59,717 bases of DNA, taken from Terriglobia bacterium. Its GTDB lineage: Bacteria > Acidobacteriota > Terriglobia > Bryobacterales > Bryobacteraceae. Below the pieces are notes generated by a model that saw nothing but the letters and a program-made list of their open reading frames with translations, was not told where the DNA came from and made no database searches. Positions 43,183 to 50,509 of this stretch are shown here, in pieces (the stretch's first letter is position 1; the number at the start of each line of letters is the position of its first letter). The translations under genes and the position numbers were made by a program. The stretch lies in the NCBI GenBank assembly GCA_003175985.1, contig PSRJ01000206.1, positions 1 through 59,717 on the forward strand, read 5' to 3'.

Positions 43183-44991
43183 TTACTTTTGCAAAGACTG
43201 CGAATGTATGCGGAATTCCTCGGCCGTGCGGGTTACTTCAGGGTCTTTGCCGCCATCCAGTTCAGCGGCCAACAACGCTTCGCGCCGGCCTTCATCCATA
43301 TGGCCATTGAGACGCAACACCTGGGCCAGCATCCAGTGGGGTTTGAACCAGGTGGGGTGGGCGGCGATGGCCGCGCGCAGACTCCGTGCGGCTGCTGGCC
43401 CATCGTTCTGGAAACCGTAAACGACAGCCAGGTTATACCAGGCGTTGAAGGGATCTTCCGCCGTTTGTGTGGCGGTGCGGGCAGCGGCAGCGGATTGTGC
43501 GAGAGCGGAAAGCTTCTCCGGCAGGCTTGCACCTTTTGAGACAGTTGCCAACGCAGCCCGCGAATACCAAAGATCGGCCGTCCCTCCCGGCAACCGCGAT
43601 TGCGTATATCTCTGGTAATCCGCGGCTGCTCCGGCGACATTCCCTTTCTCCAGGTTCCTCTGAGCACTCGCAAGCGCGTAGTCTGCGAGCGTGAACCTGA
43701 GGGTGACGAACAGGAATGCCGCAGCTAGGGCGCCGGCAATCGACAACGCCCAGGGGTGCGGCCGCCTCACCGCAATGGGCGGTGTCTCCATGGCCACCCA
43801 TAGGGAGAGCACCGCGAAGAAAATGACGGCAGTGGGAAGGGTGAACGAGGTGAACTGCTGGCTCACGATTCCTGCTGCGAGCGCGGCGGTGAGTTCCGGC
43901 CGCCTCCGGCTGGAGAACGGTAGAATGGCCAGGCCCGCCAATGCAAGAAATCCCGGCAGCCCTTGCGCCACCAGAGCGTCGATGAAAATGTTGTGCGGAG
44001 ATTCGTGAGAGAAGTTGGGGTAACTCCGAGCGAGATCGACTGATTCGAACGCGGGAAACTCCGCCGTAAACGTCTCCGGGCCGTATCCTGCCACGAGCCT
44101 GCGCGAAGCCATCAAGAGGCTGTCGCGCCAGAGATATCGGCGCACGCCGCCCCAAGGGTCTTCGGCGAACCATCGGGCGCGGCTCCGCATCTGTTGGCCA
44201 GGCGGGGAATAGTAAAAAGCTGCCGCCGCGAGCAGAGCAAGGGCCGCCACAGCCGCAACCCGCCGGCTGATGCGAGCCTTCCGAATGACCAGCCAGACTA
44301 CGCCTCCTGCCGCCAATCCCAGGATGGCCGCACGCGTGCCGGTAAGAAACAACGCGAATCCCGCCAGCAACCCAGCCGCCGCAGCGAACCGCCGCCAAAC
44401 CCGTGACTCTTCCATGCCCGCCATCGCGAGCGACAGGAATACAACTACCAATAGCCACGTGGCGAAATAGCTGGCGTATCCCAGTGTCCCGGGCGGCCGA
44501 ACGATCGTGAGAGCGCCTTCGCCAACGTGATATGCCGCCGCGGGTAACAGAGGATCCCAGCCGAAGTATTGGAGAATGCCGTAAACTGCGCTTACCCCTC
44601 CGGCGAGAACGAGCCCGCGCAAAATGGTTCTCACCCGCTCGGGCCTGCCGGCGCAATTCACTGCCACCAGCCAGGAAAACAGCAGAACGGCAGCCTGGAT
44701 TACGCTTCCGTAGCGCCGCCAATTACTACCGAACAAGGAGAGTGACGGCTTCGCGGAAACAGCCGTCGAGATTGCCAGAGAAACCACATTCGAGAGCAGC
44801 AAGACCGAAAACCAGCGCAGCGCCGGGTTGGCCACGAAGCTGCGCCGGGCAGGGAGCTGCACAAAGATCAGGCACAAGGCAGTGCCGGCCAGCAGGATTG
44901 TAACCTTGGGCGTGATATCGAAATAGAATTGGAAGCCAGGAGCAAGAATTAACCCGACCAGTGCGGCCACCGCGGCCTGTAACAGGGCCAT
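43183..44991 (-). CDS. O-antigen polymerase/ligase-like membrane protein with C-terminal TPRs
   Basis: About 602 residues with a dozen predicted membrane helices (for example AAVAALVGLILAPGFQFYFD, VLLFSWLVAVNCAGR), the Wzy_C block with AGYGPETFTAEFPAFESVDL and HESPHNIFIDALVAQGLPGF (conserved His), and a C-terminal cytoplasmic or periplasmic TPR part (ALASAQRNLEKGNVAGAAAD). Such proteins polymerise or ligate O-antigen or exopolysaccharide, or glycosylate proteins. The start lies 7 nt from a minus-strand TAGTGT box shared with the divergent polysaccharide genes. Confidence 0.85.
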   Translation of the reverse strand: MALLQAAVAALVGLILAPGFQFYFDITPKVTILLAGTALCLIFVQLPARRSFVANPALRWFSVLLLSNVVSLAISTAVSAKPSLSLFGSNWRRYGSVIQAAVLLFSWLVAVNCAGRPERVRTILRGLVLAGGVSAVYGILQYFGWDPLLPAAAYHVGEGALTIVRPPGTLGYASYFATWLLVVVFLSLAMAGMEESRVWRRFAAAAGLLAGFALFLTGTRAAILGLAAGGVVWLVIRKARISRRVAAVAALALLAAAAFYYSPPGQQMRSRARWFAEDPWGGVRRYLWRDSLLMASRRLVAGYGPETFTAEFPAFESVDLARSYPNFSHESPHNIFIDALVAQGLPGFLALAGLAILPFSSRRRPELTAALAAGIVSQQFTSFTLPTAVIFFAVLSLWVAMETPPIAVRRPHPWALSIAGALAAAFLFVTLRFTLADYALASAQRNLEKGNVAGAAADYQRYTQSRLPGGTADLWYSRAALATVSKGASLPEKLSALAQSAAAARTATQTAEDPFNAWYNLAVVYGFQNDGPAAARSLRAAIAAHPTWFKPHWMLAQVLRLNGHMDEGRREALLAAELDGGKDPEVTRTAEEFRIHSQSLQK

Positions 44992-44997
44992 ATCGGT

Positions 44998-45004
44998 TAC
45001 ACTA
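44998..45004. promoter_or_regulatory. Overlapping bidirectional -10 element
   Basis: The heptamer TACACTA contains TACACT on the plus strand (44998-45003) and TAGTGT on the minus strand (44999-45004). The plus strand would start about 12 nt before the chain-length gene, the minus strand almost exactly at the polymerase ATG. Symmetric -10 elements that fire both ways are a known feature of bacterial promoters. Confidence 0.45.
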
Positions 45005-45021
45005 TCTCCAACGAGCTCAGT

Positions 45022-46089
45022 ATGCAGTCCCCAGAGGCCTTTCGTTACCTAGGTTACCTCCGGCTGCGCTGGCGATTTGTGGCTGCAAGCTGCGGTAGCG
45101 CCGTGGTCCTGGCCGCGGTTTTGAGCCTGATCCTCCAGCGGCAGTACACTGCGACCTCACGAATCATTATCGAACCCCCGGCGGGCGCCGATCCGCGCTC
45201 CGCGATGGCGGTCAGCCCCATTTACCTCGAGTCGCTCAAAACCTACGAACATTTCGCCGATAGCGACAGCCTGTTTCTCAAGGCTACAGACCGGCTGCAT
45301 TTGCGCGAACTGGTGGGATCAAAGCCGATCGAATCGCTGAAGAAGAGAGTTCTCAAGGTCTCCTTGCTGCACAACACGCGCATTCTCGAGATCGAAGCGA
45401 CGCTGCCGGATGCGGCGCGCGCGCAAAGGCTGGCGCAATTCCTGGCGGAGGAAACGGTTGCGCTGAATCGATCGTTGACGTCTGCAGGGGGACAGGATCT
45501 GGTCCAATCGGTCCTCCAGCAGCAGACCGAAGCGCGGGCCCGCCTCGACGAGACGCAAGCCGAATGGAGCAGCCTGCTTTCTAACGAGCCGATCGAGGAA
45601 TTGCAGCTCGCCCTCGAACGGGCAGGCGAACTGCGGTCCAACCTGGAACGGCAACTGGCCAGCGTGAAGCTGGAACTGGCCGAACCCACTCCGCCTAACG
45701 AGGATAACCGGGGCAACGCGCGAGCGCGCCTGGCGGAACTTCAGAATCAGCTCGATGCACTCGATCGGCAGACGGCGGCGAGAGAGAAGCTATTGGCCGG
45801 CCGCCTGGCGAGGCGCGAGCGCAGCGAGGCGCAGCGCAAATCGGCCGAGACCGCGCTCGCAGCCCTGGACAATCGCCTGCGTGAGGCGCGCAGCGATGTG
45901 GCCTACCGCGGGGAGCGCTTGAGCGTCATCGACCCTGGTGTCGTACCCGAGCGCCCCTCCTTCCCCAACCTGCCTCTGAATATCGCCGCGGCTCTACTGC
46001 TCGGTGTGCTCTTCCCGATGGTCTACCTGGCGCTGGAGATGAATTTCCAACAGCATCGCGTTTTGCAAGCCCTCGCCCGCCATGAGTAG
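45022..46089 (+). CDS. Wzz/chain-length-determinant family protein
   Basis: 355 residues: N-terminal membrane helix (FVAASCGSAVVLAAVLSLIL), the Wzz domain (QYTATSRIIIEPPAGADPRS), a long coiled coil (EELQLALERAGELRSNLERQ and LAELQNQLDALDRQ), the proline-rich PxxPxxP-like region (VPERPSFPNLPLNIAAALLL) and a C-terminal helix. No tyrosine kinase domain follows. It sets polymer length or co-polymerises exopolysaccharide in the inner membrane. Its stop overlaps the next gene by 8 nt. Confidence 0.88.
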   Translation: MQSPEAFRYLGYLRLRWRFVAASCGSAVVLAAVLSLILQRQYTATSRIIIEPPAGADPRSAMAVSPIYLESLKTYEHFADSDSLFLKATDRLHLRELVGSKPIESLKKRVLKVSLLHNTRILEIEATLPDAARAQRLAQFLAEETVALNRSLTSAGGQDLVQSVLQQQTEARARLDETQAEWSSLLSNEPIEELQLALERAGELRSNLERQLASVKLELAEPTPPNEDNRGNARARLAELQNQLDALDRQTAAREKLLAGRLARRERSEAQRKSAETALAALDNRLREARSDVAYRGERLSVIDPGVVPERPSFPNLPLNIAAALLLGVLFPMVYLALEMNFQQHRVLQALARHE

Positions 46090-47482
46090 CGCGGTTTACT
46101 CGCGCACGCGCCGACCCTACCTGGTTCCCGTTTTCCTGGGTTTGTGGGCGGCGGCGATCGCCGTGAGCCCGGATCTGCAAACCAGGTTGTGGCTGGCGTT
46201 GCCGGCGCTGCTCGTGGCCGTATCGCTCTGGACTCTTGAAGGCCGCGATCGCTGGCTGGGCGGTTTTCTTGCAGCCGCCTTGCTCCTGCCGCCATTGCCA
46301 ATCGCCTGGGGCGATACCGGGCCGCATATATCTCTGTTGCTCGCTGCAATCGGGTTGTTTGGCGGCATCCTCTGGGCGCGCGATTGGCATGTGCCGGCGA
46401 CCTCGCTCAACCTCGCGCTCGCGGCTTTGTTAATCGTCCTGTTGGCAAGCGTGGCGCAGGCAGCGATCCATTCGGGCGCGGCAGTGGCCGCTGGAAGCCT
46501 GGTGCGTGTGGCGCTGCTGGGAATTTCCGCCTACGCGTTCTTTTTCACAGCCTATGGCCCAGGCGCAGCTTCGGGCAGCCTTTCGCTCGTGCCGTGGATC
46601 TACGGGGCGGGCGTGGTATCCGCCTTATTCGCCTGTGTGGATTTCTATTTTCAATTTCCCGCTCCGGCTGGTTTCGGACCGCAATTCGTCTGGCTCGAGT
46701 CCGGCGTCTACCGGCGCGCGCAGGGCGTCTTCTACGATGCCGGGACGTTGGGAAACCTGTGCGCGTTCTTCCTGGTCATGATCGCCGTGGTGTCGGCGCA
46801 CTCTTCACGCTGGAAACCCGTCTCGCGAAAGGCTCTGGCGATGGGCGGAGCTGTGTTGTTCGCCGCGCTCATTCTCTCCTACTCGCGATCTTCTCTCCTA
46901 AACGTGCTCACAGCGCTGGCCGTGCTTGCATGGCTGCACCGCCGGCGTATACGGCTGGTCCGCGCGGGCGCCATTTTGATTTCAGTAGCAGGGGGCGCCG
47001 CCCTAATCACTGCTGGGATGTTTCCGCAATTTTTCGAAGCCTATTGGCAGCGCGTCTTGGGATCGGCTGAATTCTTTTTTTCGAACCCGGCGGGAGTACT
47101 TTCGGGCCGTCTCGCAGCCTGGCAGACGCTCACGGCCTGGGTCGCCGCCCATCCCTGGCAGGCCTTAATAGGCCTCGGTTATAAGACGCTCCCCTACAGC
47201 GACTATCTGGGCAGCCCGGTGGTGGGCGATAACATGTATCTGACGCTGCTGGTAGAGACCGGGGTGCTCGGGCTGGGAGCGTTGGTCTGGCTGCATGTAT
47301 CCCTCGTGCGCGCGGCTTTTCGGAGCTCGCAGGCAGTGGATGCGAAAAGATCTTTCTTTGGCGCCTGGATGCTTTGTTTCTGGTGCGGCCAGATCGTGCA
47401 AATGTTCTCCGTGGACCTGCTGACCTATTGGCGCGTGCTGCCGCTCTATTTCTGGGTTCTGGCGCTGGCTCTGCGTCCATGA
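46082..47482 (+). CDS. O-antigen ligase/polymerase-like membrane protein
   Basis: About 466 residues with about eleven predicted membrane helices (VPVFLGLWAAAIAVSPDL, AGVVSALFACVDFYFQFP, FLVMIAVVSAHSSRWKPV), and the Wzy_C segment WQALIGLGYKTLPYSD with conserved residues before the last helices. It lacks the TPR tail of its divergent neighbour. It is translationally linked on both sides (8-nt overlap with the chain-length gene, ATGA with the glycosyltransferase), forming a three-gene polysaccharide operon. The polymer cannot be named. Confidence 0.85.
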   Translation: MSSAVYSRTRRPYLVPVFLGLWAAAIAVSPDLQTRLWLALPALLVAVSLWTLEGRDRWLGGFLAAALLLPPLPIAWGDTGPHISLLLAAIGLFGGILWARDWHVPATSLNLALAALLIVLLASVAQAAIHSGAAVAAGSLVRVALLGISAYAFFFTAYGPGAASGSLSLVPWIYGAGVVSALFACVDFYFQFPAPAGFGPQFVWLESGVYRRAQGVFYDAGTLGNLCAFFLVMIAVVSAHSSRWKPVSRKALAMGGAVLFAALILSYSRSSLLNVLTALAVLAWLHRRRIRLVRAGAILISVAGGAALITAGMFPQFFEAYWQRVLGSAEFFFSNPAGVLSGRLAAWQTLTAWVAAHPWQALIGLGYKTLPYSDYLGSPVVGDNMYLTLLVETGVLGLGALVWLHVSLVRAAFRSSQAVDAKRSFFGAWMLCFWCGQIVQMFSVDLLTYWRVLPLYFWVLALALRP

Positions 47483-48591
47483 GGATTTTAGCGCTGGATC
47501 AGTTCAGCGAACTGGGCGGCGGGCAACGAATGCTGTTGGACCTGTTGCCGGCCATCCGCAGCCGGGGCTGGGAAGCCGCCGTAGCCCTGCCCGGCGATGG
47601 GCCGGTTGTGGAACGTTTGTGTGCGCAGAACTGCACGATATTTCCGATCGATTGTGGGCCGTATTCCTCGGGACGAAAATCGGCCGGGGACTTGGCGCGC
47701 TTTGCGGGCGAGGCGCCGCGGCTGGCCCGCCAGATTCGCCGGTTGGCTGCGCAATTCCAACCGGACCTGCTCTATATCAACGGGCCTCGACTCTTACCTG
47801 CAGTCGCCTGGGCACGTCCGCGGGTACCGGCGCTTTTTCACGCGCATATCGAAGTGTCGCAAATCCTGGCACGCCGTCTGGCCGGCGTTTCGCTGCGGCG
47901 GTTGAACGCCCATGTCGTCGCCGTGTGCCACGAAGTAGCGAAAGTGTGGCAGCCGCTGGCTGCCCGGAATCGGGTTACGGTGATCTATAACGGCGTACCG
48001 CGACCCGCCGGAACTTATCCGCACGGCCCGGCGGGAACACGCATCGGGTGCATTGGGCGAATCATGCCGGAGAAGGGGCAGCGGGACTTCCTCGAAGCCG
48101 CCGCACAGATTCATAAGGCGCTCCCGGATTCGCGCTTCGTGATTGCGGGAGCCGCGTTGTTCTCCGATGCGAACGCGCTCTCGTATGAGAAGGAAATCCG
48201 GAACGCCGCTGCGGGGATGCCGGTGGAATTCACAGGCTGGGTTTCCGATGTCTACGCCGCAATGGCGCAGCTCGATCTGTTGCTGGTGCCATCCGTATGG
48301 CAGGAGGCCAATCCACGAGTAGTGCTGGAGGCCTTCGCCGCGGGCCTGCCGGTCATTGCGTTCCGCGCCGGAGGCGTACCCGAAATCATCGACCACGGAC
48401 GAACCGGGTTCTTGTGTGCTAACGCCGAAGAGATGGCGCGTCTGGCGATTGATCTTTTGCAGGGCGACCGCACCCGCCTGTGCGAGGTCGCCGCGGCCGC
48501 CCGCGAACGCTGGCGCCGCGATTTTACATTGGAGCGCTGGCAGGACCAGATGCTGGCGGAGATGGAGTGTGTAACTGAGCCGCGAGCGTGA
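47479..48591 (+). CDS. GT4-family glycosyltransferase
   Basis: 370 residues from ATG at 47479, which overlaps the upstream stop (ATGA); longer reading would invade that gene. The N-terminal Rossmann fold is LALDQFSELGGGQRMLLDLL; the C-terminal donor-binding domain has RIGCIGRIMPEKGQRDFLEA and the E-x7-E motif in WQEANPRVVLEAFAAGLPVI, AGGVPEIIDHGRTGFLC. It transfers a sugar to a lipid-linked or nascent glycan. The last codons (EPRA and stop) are formed by a REP-like element (48577-48600), so the original end may have been altered by insertion. Confidence 0.9.
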   Translation: MRILALDQFSELGGGQRMLLDLLPAIRSRGWEAAVALPGDGPVVERLCAQNCTIFPIDCGPYSSGRKSAGDLARFAGEAPRLARQIRRLAAQFQPDLLYINGPRLLPAVAWARPRVPALFHAHIEVSQILARRLAGVSLRRLNAHVVAVCHEVAKVWQPLAARNRVTVIYNGVPRPAGTYPHGPAGTRIGCIGRIMPEKGQRDFLEAAAQIHKALPDSRFVIAGAALFSDANALSYEKEIRNAAAGMPVEFTGWVSDVYAAMAQLDLLLVPSVWQEANPRVVLEAFAAGLPVIAFRAGGVPEIIDHGRTGFLCANAEEMARLAIDLLQGDRTRLCEVAAAARERWRRDFTLERWQDQMLAEMECVTEPRA

Positions 48592-48606
48592 GCGAGCGGG
48601 GTAGGT

Positions 48607-49101
48607 TCAGGGCACGCTCCCTAAGTACACCGCCATAGGATCACCCTGCTCCTCGACCACGTAGCGGACCGCCCCACGAACATCCTGGTCTTTCCAGAGC
48701 CATCGCGTGCTTCCATGACGTGCCCAGCGCTTCCGCCCTTGTTCCCCACGTTTGTGTCCGTTTAAGGCCCGGCTGGCATAAGCCTTGAAGTCAGTCATCA
48801 GTTTCTCAGGCGCTTCTTCGGCTTCTACTATGACGTGCACGTGATTACTCCGCACATGTGCGGCGATCAGATTCCAACCACGGTGCCCGCAGACCTCCTG
48901 GAGCGTTTTGAGCACGACCGTGCGGCTGTCCTGGTCCAGCTCATAAGATGGCTGCTTCATGCTACGGCATTCCGCTTCAATGCGCCGTGGATCGGCTTCC
49001 ACCACCCGGGCTCCAAACTGATTGTGGTGGCGGTCTACGGAACCCGATTCGTCACCGTGAAAATGTGCGCCGTAGCAAGCAAAAGTGAGAAAGTACCGCA
49101 T
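48607..49101 (-). CDS. IS200-like Y1 transposase, REP-associated
   Basis: 164 residues, apparently intact, with an AGAGGA ribosome site. It has the HUH metal motif (HVRSNHVHVIVEAEE), a basic segment (FKAYASRALNGHKRGEQGRK) and a Tyr near the end (VRYVVEEQGDPMAVY) as the likely nucleophile. This family acts on single-stranded palindromic DNA and is found next to REP repeats. Its ATG lies 24 bp from the right-hand REP element, so the repeat is part of its leader. Whether it still mobilises the repeats is unknown. Confidence 0.85.
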   Translation of the reverse strand: MRYFLTFACYGAHFHGDESGSVDRHHNQFGARVVEADPRRIEAECRSMKQPSYELDQDSRTVVLKTLQEVCGHRGWNLIAAHVRSNHVHVIVEAEEAPEKLMTDFKAYASRALNGHKRGEQGRKRWARHGSTRWLWKDQDVRGAVRYVVEEQGDPMAVYLGSVP

Positions 49102-49125
49102 TGCGTCCTCTGTAGAGCAGCTTCT

Positions 49126-49149
49126 ACCGCTCCCTGACGGTCGCGGCTC
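49126..49149 (-). repeat. REP-like element upstream of the transposase
   Basis: 24 bp reading, on the minus strand, GAGCCGCGACCGTCAGGGAG and GGT. It matches the 26354-26377 unit at all but one position. A short perfect stem-loop follows at 49150-49167 (AGCCGG, ATCACC, CCGGCT). Confidence 0.7.
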
Positions 49150-49198
49150 AGCCGGATCACCCCGGCTCGGCTATGTTCCGACAGTCCATCGAACACGG

Positions 49199-50509
49199 CT
49201 AAAGCTCCCAGACTTTGCCGCCGCCCCGATAGAACGATACGATCCCGTCTTCACTGATCTTCAGCGCCAGCCCGAAGCGCGACGCGTGCACGGCGGCGGT
49301 GGTGCGGCCGCCTTCCTGTGCAGCTATCGATTCACTCGCGTTGCGGAGAATCGCGCCGAACGCCAATAACTGTCCGTGCCGGTCCATGACGATGCCTCCG
49401 TCCACGCGGGCTATGCTTTGCAGGACGTTGAGATCCAATAGCGGCACACTCCGGTTACAGAGCAGGTAATGGACTTGTGCCTTGCTCGACGACCCTGCCG
49501 CGCTGTTTCCCAGCAGGTCCTCCGAGGCCACCAGCAGGCGGGCCGATTCGGCCTCATCGAGCAGCACAAATAACCCGCCCCGGCGATTCTCGGCCAGGTT
49601 GAGCGCTGCTGAAAACAGGCACTCGGCGATCCGAAAATCCCCAACAGCACGACGGAATTCGTAATATTTCTCTTTGACATCTGAGATGTGCCACCGGCCC
49701 TCCAGGAAATGAAAGACCTGCACCCCTCCGGCGAAGACCTTGATTTCGCCGTTGGGTGTGAGCACCAGGCAAGTGCGGCCTCCGGACAGCGTGGCCTGGC
49801 AGTGCGGCCGGTAACGAACGGCGCTGGGAGCGGGGAGATCGGCGCCATCACATGCGCTGGCGAACTGGTCGATATCCACCAGGTCCACCAGTAGACCATC
49901 GGAATTGACGAGGAAAACCGTGTGCAAACCATCGCACAGCCGGTGAAAGCTCTTGATTGCCACGAGAGTGTTGCCGTAGGGGAGTGCGCCCGGTGGAACT
50001 TCAAGGTGTTCCGCCTCGCCCAAAAGGATCACGCCGCTGGAAATGCGGCGATTCTCGTAAGTGATCAGGGAGCTTTCACGCAGCACTTCGATGGCATCGG
50101 CGGCTACATCGCGGTCGGAAGGCAGGCCATTCTCATCGAGATATGGGAAGTAGTCGAGAAATGCGGAGACGAACCGGTCCTCCTGCAAACCCTCAAACAG
50201 GCGCGAAGTCGAAGCAGCGGAAGCCGGGAAAAAGATGCTGCGATACCGCGCCGAGAGTACTGCGCCCATGGCCCCCAGCAGGCGGAGCTGATCTTCCGTG
50301 AAGGGCCGGCCGGAGTGCTCCAGGTGATAACAGACGCCCATCCATTCCAGCTCAAGAGCGCCATCCGTACGGCTGTGGAAGCTCAGGGAAGGGCTGGTGT
50401 CCGCGGCGCGGCCGACTGCCGCAAACCGCGCCTCAGGCAGAAAGTACCGGACGCCTCGCTCAAAGAAATCGCAATACAGCCTGTGGACGATCTCCAGCGT
50501 ATCAGGCAT
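49199..50509 (-). CDS. Diadenylate-cyclase (DisA_N/DAC)-like domain protein with altered catalytic motif
   Basis: 436 residues from the ATG at 50509, which has AGAGG six bases upstream (a GTG at 50515 is the other choice). The first 280 residues are of unknown type (LEIVHRLYCDFFERGVRYFL, PYGNTLVAIKSFHRLCDGLH). The last 150 resemble the DisA nucleotide-binding fold: helix FSAALNLAENRRGGLFVLLD, then DGGIVMDRHGQLLAFGAIL near residue 370 where DAC enzymes have DGA, then GGRTTAAVHASRFGLAL near 400 where they have the RHR motif (GTRHRAA), and a final ISEDGIVSFYRGGG. Two RHR residues are missing, so it may be an inactive or divergent enzyme. It overlaps the NtrC-type gene by 8 nt. Confidence 0.6.
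   Translation of the reverse strand: MPDTLEIVHRLYCDFFERGVRYFLPEARFAAVGRAADTSPSLSFHSRTDGALELEWMGVCYHLEHSGRPFTEDQLRLLGAMGAVLSARYRSIFFPASAASTSRLFEGLQEDRFVSAFLDYFPYLDENGLPSDRDVAADAIEVLRESSLITYENRRISSGVILLGEAEHLEVPPGALPYGNTLVAIKSFHRLCDGLHTVFLVNSDGLLVDLVDIDQFASACDGADLPAPSAVRYRPHCQATLSGGRTCLVLTPNGEIKVFAGGVQVFHFLEGRWHISDVKEKYYEFRRAVGDFRIAECLFSAALNLAENRRGGLFVLLDEAESARLLVASEDLLGNSAAGSSSKAQVHYLLCNRSVPLLDLNVLQSIARVDGGIVMDRHGQLLAFGAILRNASESIAAQEGGRTTAAVHASRFGLALKISEDGIVSFYRGGGKVWEL

Larger units (their letters stand above)
48577..49149. mobile_element. REP-flanked Y1 transposase (RAYT-like) cassette
   Basis: A Y1 transposase gene is bounded by two related sequences in inverted orientation: GAGCCGCGAGCGTGAGCGAG... 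at 48577-48600 and its counterpart at 49126-49149, which differ at three of the first 23 positions. The transposase sits between, as in REP-associated tyrosine transposase loci. The same repeat occurs as a pair at 26313-26377. No target-site duplication was identified. Confidence 0.65.
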
